Assembly (NCBI GenBank): GCA_018907035.1
Contig: JACCIC010000358.1
Coordinates: 119,256 to 183,255, forward strand
Source: Sycobia sp. Sy_11
Taxonomy: Eukaryota; Arthropoda; Insecta; Hymenoptera; Epichrysomallidae
Length of the DNA stretch: 64,000 nt
Direction: 5' to 3'
Below, one piece after another: positions 56,777 through 64,000 of this stretch (its first letter is position 1; each line of letters begins with the position of its first letter). Under the pieces are notes generated by a model. The model saw nothing but the letters and a program-made list of their open reading frames with translations, was not told where the DNA came from and did not search any database. The position numbers and the translations under genes were made by a program.

Positions 56777-56990
56777 TGGAGGATATTAAACAATAAAAAG
56801 CAGAGATATATAATCTAACTAATTACCACGTCTTTATTAAGCATCTAAACCAATCTTCAGATCACACGGGAATGAATAACAGCGAGGCTGCGTGCAGCGG
56901 CCGAGCGGCGCATACACATAGAAGCGCACACGTACACATCGTGTGCTTAGGCTGCACGGAGGGCGCTGCGTATAACTCCTCTATATTCTA

Positions 56991-56993
<3 letters not shown>
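56777..56993 (-). repeat. Copia 5' LTR (217 bp)
   Basis: Same length and ends as 50731-50947. Followed by CA then TA repeats and mariner M4. Confidence 0.9.

Positions 56994-57005
<12 letters not shown>

Positions 57006-57050
<45 letters not shown>
57006..57050. repeat. (TA)n microsatellite
   Basis: TA tract that is the insertion site of mariner M4; TA continues on the other side (58284-58319). Confidence 0.95.
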
Positions 57051-57051
<1 letters not shown>

Positions 57052-58279
57052 GAGTGTGAATAAGTTTTTCCCGTTTTTGTAAGAGATGGCGCCACCAATA
57101 CTGTGCGAGTATTCAATGGTTACATATGTCATAATCAAAGCTTATTCATATGTCAACAATTCCATACTAACACATTAGTTAAAATTTTTTCGACGTCATT
57201 TGCGGGAAGTTTCACTTTATTGGTTCAATTTGAAGAAATATGCTGCCGAGACGCATCGATTGCTTCAGGAGGCTTATGGAGAAGGTTGTGTCGATGATTC
57301 AAGTGTTCGCGGATGGTTTCGACGCTTCAAAAGCGGTGATTTCGACGTGGAAGACAAGGAGCGTTCCGGGCGGCCGCAAATCTTTGAAGATCGAGAATTG
57401 GCGACTTTGCTTGATGAAGATTCTTGTCAAACGCAAGAAGAACTTGCTGAAGCATTGGGAGTTGACCGAACAACCATTTCCAAGCGTTTGAAAGCCATGG
57501 GAATGATCCAAAAGCAAGGAAATTGGGTTCCGTACGAACTGAAGCTGAGAGACGTCAAACGGCGTTTTTTCACTTGCGAACAGCTGCTTCAGCGACATAA
57601 AAGAAAGGGTTTTCTGCATTGTATCGTGACTGGCGATGAAAAGTGGATACGTTACGATAATCCGAAGCGAAGAAAATCATGGGGACTACCCGGCCATGCA
57701 TCATCATCGACGGCCAAGCCAAATATTCATGGCGCCAAGCTCATGCTCTGTATATGGTGGGACCAGCTAGGTGTGGTTTACTATGAGCTTCTGAAACCGA
57801 ATGAAAGGATCACAGGCGAGGTCTATCGACGACAATTGATGCGTTTGAGCCGCGCACTGCGAGAAAAACGGCCACAATACTCCGACAGGCACGACAAAGT
57901 TATTTTGCAACATGACAATGCTCGCCCACATGTTGCACCGCCGGTGAAAACATACTTAGAAACGCTCAAATGGGAAGTCCTACCCCACCCGCCGTATAGT
58001 CCAGACGTTGCTCCGTCTGATTACCATCTCTTCAGATCGATGACGCATGGCCTGGCTGACCAGCACTTCCATTCCTACGAGGAAGCCAAAAAAAGGGTGG
58101 ATGACTGGATAGAGGCCAAACCGGTCGAATTTTTTCGCAACGGGATTCGTATGTTGCCAGAAAGATGGGAAAAAGTTGTAGCTAGCGATGGCCAATACTT
58201 TCAATAATTCATTTGTAACCATTTTTTCACAATAAAGGCTCAAAATTTGAAAAAAAACGGAAAAGACTTATTCACATAC

Positions 58280-58283
<4 letters not shown>
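57051..58283 (+). mobile_element. Mariner family 1, copy M4, with 49-bp deletion
   Basis: 1233 bp, inserted in a TA microsatellite. Compared with M2 it lacks 49 bases between TTTTTTCG and ACGTCATTTGCG, with TCG at both deletion edges. The deletion removes the original start codon. Confidence 0.95.
57200..58207 (+). pseudogene. Mariner transposase lacking native start
   Basis: The frame is open for 335 codons from near the deletion to the normal end, with all three catalytic Asp residues. The native ATG and about 12 residues are deleted. The frame opens at TTG, so the first usable ATG lies well inside the DNA-binding domain (after residue 50 or so). Distinct changes include Ser to Tyr in KKYAAETH and His-Cys in FLHCIVTG. 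Confidence 0.85.

Positions 58284-58319
<36 letters not shown>
58284..58319. repeat. (TA)n microsatellite
   Basis: Right half of the TA tract split by mariner M4. Confidence 0.95.
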
Positions 58320-58321
<2 letters not shown>

Positions 58322-59003
58322 AGAATATACGAAATCTAGTGCACGAATATGTGCATTTATTTCAATTTTGTTTCCAAATATCCCGTCTCGCATTTGCTTG
58401 GTATCGCCAGTCGCCTCTCCTTCATTTCTTAATGTTCCCTCTTCTCCCCTTTATGACACTACAATCTGCTGCAGCTGCACTAGCTACTATATTACGCTTG
58501 TCCGCCTCTTCCCCCCTTCCAGCCAGAACACTCATCGCCGCTTGCACTGCCTGCACACGTATTTTTCTATTGCTTACAGTATCCTACCATTACCGATCCT
58601 AAACGGAAGTTGTTCGTGGTTCTGCCGCAGCAAGCAACAGCGCCATATTTAGAACTTATCTAGTAATCTCTATTCATCTCTGCTTCTATGAAAGAATACT
58701 TCCCTAACCACCTGGACCTGATTAACGCCTGAACAATTTTAGTTTGCCTAAGATTATTTTTATTTCCATTCGAAATGTAAAAGCACCTTAAGTATATCAT
58801 AATCTGATGTTAGAAAATCTTTCTGACTTTACATTGCTCAGTTTAAAATTTAAAGAATAATTTTCAAAATGCAGTAATCGACATTTCATGTAGTAATAAT
58901 TTTATGTTTATAATAATTAATATTCTAATGAATCTAAAATTGATTTTATGAATCTTACTCTTAATGTAACATAATACAAAAGAACTTGTGTCTTATTTTT
59001 TAG
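58320..59003 (+). other. Upstream region of the NDUFAF1-like gene
   Basis: Mixed composition, with a GC-richer part (58380-58640). A strong splice acceptor (CTTATTTTTTAG, ending 59003) lies six bases before the start codon, so a 5' untranslated exon probably lies in or before this region. Frames at 58339-58652 overlap each other and show no domain. Confidence 0.4.
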
Positions 59004-59009
59004 ATAATA

Positions 59010-59986
59010 ATGCGATTGAAATTGGGTCAATTATTAGGAATAGGTATAATCAGACGTAATTATCATACAGTAAATGTTTATCAGAATTTTATGAAACTAA
59101 TGATAAAGATGGTTTCCAAATAAAAACTGATGAGGAAAAAAAATGGCAAAAAATGACGTTTAAAGATAAAGTACTACTTGAAATGAACTTATATAAAGAA
59201 GGCATAAAAGAATGGTTTCATGATATTAAAGAACCGTACATAAATGGTCCTCAACTTCGTCTCAATGAACATGCTGTAGATGTTGTATGGAGATTTAAAA
59301 GTGATCCAAAAGAATTAGAGAGATGGGTTATAACAACTGACAAGGATCACAACTTAGGCTCTTCAACAGCAGAGTAAGTAACCTTCTTTTTAATAATGAT
59401 GAAGCAGTTTATATGAATTAAATTGTGACTATTAATGTTTAAATATACTAATAATCATTATAGGTTAGACCTTACAACTGATGGTAAAGGCTTATTTCAT
59501 GGAATTTTAGATACAACCTTACCAGAGGATGGAAAAATCCATAGAACTGGTTTTTGCAATTTAAGATTGACACCAAATATGACCCCGTTTAAAAATGTAA
59601 AGGAATATGACTGGGAATTATATAATTATTTAGTATTACATATACGAGGTGAAGGAAGAACATATTTAATCAATTTACACTATAAATCAGAATTTGATGT
59701 TGGCAAGTATGATACTTTTCATTATTTCATTTGGACTAGAGGTGGTCCCTATTGGCAACATGTAAGAATACCATTTTCTAAATTTTTTCTGGGTTATAAA
59801 GGCAGATTGCAAACTGTAACTTATCCTTTAATTAAAAATAGTATAGCTGGTATTAGTATTACTTTAGCTGATAAAATTAATGGTCCTTTCTCATTAGAGA
59901 TAGACTATATTGGTGTAGAATATGATCCATCGTTCAGAGAACAGACTGCATATGAATGTTATTACATTGATCAATATATTGTTTAA
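59010..59986 (+). CDS. NDUFAF1: Complex I assembly factor NDUFAF1/CIA30-like
   Basis: Two coding exons, 59010-59373 and 59464-59986, joined GCAGA|GTAAGT ... TATAG|GTTAGAC with a 90-bp intron; the join gives AELDLTTDGKG. About 295 residues if one T is restored in the T4 run at 59087-59090, where the frame breaks between NYHTVNVYQNF and YETNDKDGFQ. The N-terminus (MRLKLGQLLGIGIIRRNYHT) is Arg-rich without acids, as in mitochondrial targeting. The CIA30 domain has LDLTTDGKGLFHG, GFCNLRL, YLVLHIRGEGRTYLINLHY, DTFHYFIWTRGGPYWQHVRI and FSLEIDYIGVEYD. In animals this protein helps assemble the membrane arm of respiratory complex I in the matrix. The clean remainder argues for a live gene with a sequence error. 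Confidence 0.85.
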
Positions 59987-60068
59987 CTGAAGTTCAAATA
60001 TATACATTTATACTTAAAAATAATTTTAATAAATATGTACACATTAATACAAAGTTTTAAGTTGTATA

Positions 60069-61321
60069 TCAATTATTTTTACACGAAGAATGTTCTGTAT
60101 TTTTTTTTTTTGAAAGCATTTTATATGTATCTTTTGATACTAAATAGCTTATACCACCAGCGATAGTAGTTACTCCTGTAAGGTAACAAAGCCCTTGAAG
60201 AAACGGATGGTCTATCAAATGAAATACAGGAGCAGCTAATGTACTAGCAACTAGTAAAAGCTGGATACCAGTATTAACTTTACTTATCAATGTAGGTGCT
60301 AATTGCACTGTTGCATGAGTAGCATCAAAATACCTGGCTATAGTTTTCTAAAAAGGAAAGACAGTTTTAATATAATTTAAATTCTTATTTTCATGTTCTT
60401 AAATGTAAACATTAAGCTTGATTTTTAAGCTTAAAAGTAAATATTAAGTTGATAAAGTACAAAAACAAAAATAAATTTAAAGCTAAATTAAGCTTTAAAT
60501 TAGAACAGTTGTCTTTGGATGTAAAATATATTAATTTTTATAATTATAATATTCCATCTTTATCATAATAAAAATATAATATATGATCTAATAAAAACTG
60601 AAAATGTGAAGATAAATAAGTATATTTAAGAGAAGTTTTGGAATTACTTTTTAATTAAATTTTTATACATGATTAATAAGAAATATCATAATATTGAACT
60701 TACTGGTGGTGGTAATGAACGATATCTAATGTATGATGCAGCAGCGACTAAAGTTATATCTCTTGCAAGTACTAGACAAGTAAGAGGTATAGGAATTAAT
60801 CCAACCCATGTTAAAGATAAAAATAATGTTCCAACTAATAACTTATCTGCTACTGGATCAAGAAAACTACCAAGCTTCGATGCTTGAGATGTCCATGTAC
60901 GTGCAATCCATCCATCAGCTAAATCAGACAAACCAGCAAATCCAAGGAGACATAATGCTATCTGCAAAAAAAAAATAATTATATTATTGTTTAATAATAA
61001 TAAATTCTTACAGCTTACTTGATAATCTTGTGATACAATTAAATAACTTAAATATGGAGTAGTTAACATTCTTCCAATGCATAAAAAGTTGGTATGGTCC
61101 AAATATTTTCTCTTTCTATGATTTCTTCGACTTTTTGCTTCGTCTGTTGAAAATCACGAATAAAGCGTACTTTAATTCTTTTCGTCTAGTGTCACGTTTT
61201 TAAGTTCTTCCTTTTTATTATGTCTATCATTATGACTAGTACAATAAAAATGTGGTTGTAATTTTTTGATGTATCTATTGAAAGATCTAGATCGTATAAG
61301 TTGAAGTAAAATATAACTCAT
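60069..61321 (-). CDS. CRLS1: Cardiolipin synthase (CDP-alcohol phosphatidyltransferase)
   Basis: Three coding exons: 61321-61019, 60961-60704 and 60347-60069, all phase 0 with GT-AG borders (CAA|GTAAGC, TTGCAG|ATAGCA, CCA|GTAAGT, TTTTAG|AAAACT); 279 residues. The N-terminus MSYILLQLIRSRSFNRYIKK is basic like a mitochondrial signal. Exon 1 carries ENIWTIP and LCIGRMLTTPYLSYLIV. Exon 2 carries the family motif DLADGWIAR...G...D...D (SKLGSFLDPVADK), the Mg-binding catalytic site. Exon 3 ends in membrane helices. It joins phosphatidylglycerol and CDP-diacylglycerol to make cardiolipin in the inner membrane. Two compensating one-base frame breaks lie in exon 1 (extra base in A4 at 61179-61182, missing base at 61089-61090). 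Confidence 0.85.
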
Positions 61322-61333
61322 AATTAATTGATC

Positions 61334-61568
61334 CTAGAAAAATGAAATCATTTCATACTTCAATATGAAAAATGTATATTCCTGGTTTAACAAAGAGCTT
61401 GACCAATTAAGATAATGTGTACAAGGATTATAAAAATTATAGATCATTTATAAAATACAATCTCATTTCATAAATAATTTTTTTTTTAACAATTAGTCTT
61501 GTTCAATTTATCTAAGTTGTGATTGACATATAAATTTACCTGTCAACTTGTTTGTCATAATAACTTAC
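61334..61568 (-). other. Probable 5' UTR intron of the cardiolipin synthase gene
   Basis: On the minus strand, GATGATGCATCGTGAT-like sequence meets GTAAGTTATT (donor GT at 61568-61567), and TTTTTCTAG (acceptor ending 61334) lies 12 bases before the start codon. Splice sites seen; transcript inferred. Confidence 0.4.
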
Positions 61569-61808
61569 ATCACGATGATGCTTTATTACCAAGTTGGAGA
61601 AACACTAAAATATTAAATCTGTTTTTAAAAGTAAGTGATAGTAGACTCATATTTACTGTTAAATAATTTATTACGTTTAGACATAATTAATAAATTAAAA
61701 TCTTCATATACAATAATAACTATTTATCTTTTATATATAGGTTAAAAGAAAAGAGGTAATATTACATTTGTAGATAAAGCCGACTAGAGAATCGCCTATG
61801 GAGGCTCT
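61569..61808. other. AT-rich upstream region of the cardiolipin synthase gene
   Basis: AT-rich and probably holds the minus-strand promoter. No clear motif was chosen. Confidence 0.35.
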
Positions 61809-62165
61809 CCATTGGAGGGTAGAGACTGGTAGAAAGGAGTGTTTCTCCGCTCGCTTTACATCGGAAAAGCTTATCAAAAATTAGCCGGAGATGCTAGTTC
61901 AGATTTGTCCGGTGCATGTCGCTGTCTTGGAAATCCCTCGATTGTTCTGCGTGCAACAGAGAGAGAAAGAAAAGCCAAAGCGAGTGAGAGGAAGAAAAGA
62001 AGCAAAAGTAGGGGAGCAGAATTTAACTTTCCCCTCTTTCCACCAGAGTTGCCAGACGGTACGGCCAAATCGGGCATGCGCATTAGAGGCTTTACCTCTC
62101 CACGCGCTGATTGGTTGAAACTCGCGCGATATTTTAAAGTTATATGATCTGTATGATCGTATAAA
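61809..62165 (+). repeat. Dispersed repeat related to the MITE at 25443
   Basis: Matches 25450-25690 by eye: GAGGGTAGAG, GGAAAAGCTTAT, GGAGATG, CTCGATTGTTCTGCGTGCAAC, AGCCAAAG and CCTCTTTCCAC. The left end is similar, but the right inverted end is not found, so it is truncated or a longer relative. Frames over it (61839-62147) are composition artefacts. Confidence 0.6.
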
Positions 62166-62559
62166 ACAACAAACAATATAGGGAAAAAAAATTTTACCGA
62201 TTCAGTTAACGCGCGGAGTTTAAATGCACCAGTCCGATGTTAAATTGGATCAGATAGTATTTATGAAAATATTTCGTGCACTGAAAAAATTTGTTTGTTT
62301 TAAATAAATGCATTTGTTAAAATACAAATGACCAAATTTTGCTTTAATATAAGCAACTATTTTTAATTATACAAAAATATGATTCATTATCGAAAAACAA
62401 TTTATTTTGGGATATATATGGGACAACGGACAAGAACACGAGAACCGTCGGTAGCTCGCAGCACCAAGTCGGAGGCTCGATTTTCGACGCGCCGCATGAG
62501 TGTTCGCGCATTGCCCAACTAATTAGTTGGGAATGTGTACGTTGTGCGCTGCTTTTTCG
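62166..62559. other. Sequence without recognised gene
   Basis: AT-rich to 62400, then GC-richer. CACTGAAAAAATTTGTTTG near 62278 resembles the start of a small element, unproven. Confidence 0.4.
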
Positions 62560-62755
62560 ATTACAAGTGTGTGTAGCGTCAAACCAAGTCGGACGCCTCC
62601 CCGACGGCCGACGATAAGTATAAGCAACCGGCGTTAATTTCTTTGCGCGCCTACCCCCGACCTCCAACTCCACTTTCTTCATTACAAGTGGGTAGCGTCA
62701 AACCAAGTCGGACGCCTCGCGATAAGTATATGCAACCGGCGTTAATTTCTTTGGC
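62560..62755. repeat. Direct duplication with 121-bp period
   Basis: The first unit (62560-62680) and second (62681-62755) share ATTACAAGTG, GTAGCGTCAAACCAAGTCGG, ACGCCTC, CGATAAGTATA and GCAACCGGCGTTAATTTCTT. The second lacks a short CCCGACGGCCGA stretch and ends early. Confidence 0.85.
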
Positions 62756-62815
62756 GAAGGGGTAAGTTCGCCGTCGGCGCAGAGGAGTCTGCTTGTACAT
62801 CGAGTGCGTGTGAGT

Positions 62816-62819
<4 letters not shown>

Positions 62820-62868
<49 letters not shown>

Positions 62869-62882
62869 TGTGTGTGTGTGTG
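62820..62882. repeat. (GA)n followed by (GT)n
   Basis: A 47-base GA tract passes into a GT tract of about 17 bases. Confidence 0.95.
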
Positions 62883-63400
62883 TCCGGTAGTTATCTCCCT
62901 TCGCGCTGCGCCTTACTCGGTCACCGCGGCCGTTTACATTTCTCTGATATTATTATTAAATTTGATCGTGTTGTTACGTACTCCCGTTGCATCATTTATT
63001 AATACCTTTTTCCAGCATTTCCTCCCGAATCTATTCCTTGGGCCTCTGCTGTCTCAGCATGCGAGAAGCATGTGGAACATAGACGAACCCCGCCGTCTCC
63101 GTAGGCGTGGCTAAGCAGGAGCTCGCCACGCGTCTCCACCTAAGCTAGTGCACGCTTCTGCGGTGTTCCTCTGGGCAGACACCGTGCACATTGTTCACGA
63201 GGAGGACTGCGCGTCGTGCACTGCCCGATTATGAGTCCGTCGGCGCTGGGTATACCTGTGCAGGGCTGGCGCGATCCGCAAGTGGCGGCCACACGTCTTG
63301 ACGACATCGTCGCGCGCGCATTCCGACAGCGCATCTCCGCTTTGTTCGCAACGCAGAAAAGCGGGTAATCCGTTACAAGATATATTGAATTAGAATATAT
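62883..63400. other. GC-rich block with one short coherent frame
   Basis: GC-rich and CpG-rich compared with the flanks. Plus-strand ATG at 63231 opens 45 codons (MSPSALGIPVQGWRDPQVAA ... TQKSG, stop 63366-63368) whose second half would be an amphipathic helix. A GC-rich untranslated exon, a transposon piece or a small protein are all possible. Not recognised. Confidence 0.25.
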
Positions 63401-63417
63401 ATTTCCGAACGACTTCT

Positions 63418-63745
63418 ACAGGGCGTCTTGTGTTTAATCAGTAGGAAACGATGTCTATATTCCTAGGGACATCTTCAACGCATACTTTCATGATCGGACG
63501 GTAGAATACGGTGGACAGGCGCCTCGATACATTTTCTTCGGAGAGTTTCGTGTTCGGACAGTAGAAGACGGGAGTAGAAATCATTTCGGGATTCCTGGAC
63601 ATTGTATTCTACCTCTCCAACACAAAACTCTCTATAACAGTCGTCCCAAGACATATTCTATTGTCCAAATATGATAGTCTTCGTAGAAGTCGTCTCGAGA
63701 CATTTGGAAAGCTTTTTCTACCATCCGAACACGCTAGTAGAATTT
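63418..63745. repeat. Palindromic array of the 60-bp unit, array 2
   Basis: Forward units near 63427, 63488 and 63548 (GTGTTCGGACAGTAGAAGAC and variants, each with GACWTCTWCR-like segments), then inverted units near 63604, 63657 and 63715 (CTACCTCTCCAACACAAAAC; TTCTATTGTCCAAATATG; TTCTACCATCCGAACACG). Same unit, same spacing and same forward-then-inverted layout as 42783-43400, 20 kb away. Confidence 0.85.
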
Positions 63746-64000
63746 TTCCCGTAAAAGCAGTGTGTAATATGCATATATATTGTATAAAATGGTTGTGAAA
63801 TATCAACTTGTTGAAGTAGACGCTACATTGAAGCATTTTTCAATACAGAAGCCACAACATGTAATTTACAGTAAATTGTGTGTAGTGATATAGATTTTTA
63901 TATATGGAGTAGGTTTTACTTAGTTATTATTGAACTGTTTAAGAAATCCGGAAATTATTATTTCGGACGAAGTCGAGATGGCGGATGCTAGTGTGTGCTT
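63746..64000. other. Sequence without recognised gene
   Basis: Short end piece of the window; no coding frame or repeat is identified. Confidence 0.4.

Larger units (their letters stand above)
50731..56993 (-). mobile_element. Ty1/copia retrotransposon with two LTRs
   Basis: 6.26 kb between matching 217-bp LTRs. On the minus strand: 5' LTR (56777-56993), primer-site region with GGTTATTGGGCC, weak gag region, protease, integrase, RT, RNase H, then about 1 kb of extra non-coding sequence with an inverted repeat, and the 3' LTR. No 5-bp target duplication is visible (CAATAT on one side, CACAC on the other), which suggests rearrangement or decay of flanks. Confidence 0.9.

Noticed and set aside
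4023..63745. CRISPR array
   Set aside because: The regular repeats here are microsatellites, minisatellites and diverged 60-bp units without unique spacers, and the genome is eukaryotic.

Overview
The window looks like a gene-poor, repeat-rich piece of an insect nuclear genome, most likely hymenopteran (ant-like). The evidence is AT-rich DNA with many (TA)n tracts, short introns with GTAAGT donors, and a dense mix of mariner, Tc1-like, Ty3/gypsy, Ty1/copia, Penelope-like, R1-like, Helitron-like and Maverick/Polinton-like remnants. The ant assignment is inference from repeat style; no sequence search was run.

Only two host genes can be supported, both near the right end. They are convergent and both serve mitochondria: an NDUFAF1/CIA30 complex I assembly factor (59.0-60.0 kb, +) and a cardiolipin synthase of the CDP-alcohol phosphatidyltransferase family (60.07-61.32 kb, -). 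Each shows one-base frame breaks in homopolymers, which suggests assembly indels more than gene death.

Layout. 0.46-2.7 kb: repeat copy A, then a Tc1-like remnant. 4.07-8.23 kb: broken gypsy gag and pol with a non-LTR fragment between them, all minus strand. 8.3-9.97 kb: an inverted-repeat DNA transposon with a DUF4817-like transposase remnant. 10.0-12.6 kb: GC-rich minisatellite and gypsy gag-protease. 13.66-24.78 kb: repeat copy B, split by a large gypsy (14.6-19.6 kb), a mariner (21.0-22.3 kb) and a solo LTR-like block (22.97-24.18 kb). 25.44-25.83 kb: a MITE. 27.2-28.54 kb: a broken mariner with an insert. 29.46-30.48 and 41.74-42.76 kb: two copies of a Helitron-like repeat. 30.7-32.0 kb: a second mariner type. 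32.0-38.7 kb: a decayed Maverick/Polinton-like element carrying integrase and an adenain-type protease, interrupted by an intact mariner. 42.78-43.4 and 63.42-63.74 kb: palindromic arrays of a 60-bp unit. 44.5-47.4 kb: an R1-like non-LTR element lacking its reverse transcriptase. 48.1-50.6 kb: a Penelope-like element with an inverted partial copy. 50.73-56.99 kb: a copia element with two 217-bp LTRs. 57.05-58.28 kb: a fourth mariner.

The four mariner copies of one family are nearly identical and each sits in TA, so they are the youngest layer. Only the copy at 35.1-36.4 kb keeps a full transposase frame with its own start codon. The most unusual structures are the two palindromic 60-bp arrays and the Polinton-like relic.
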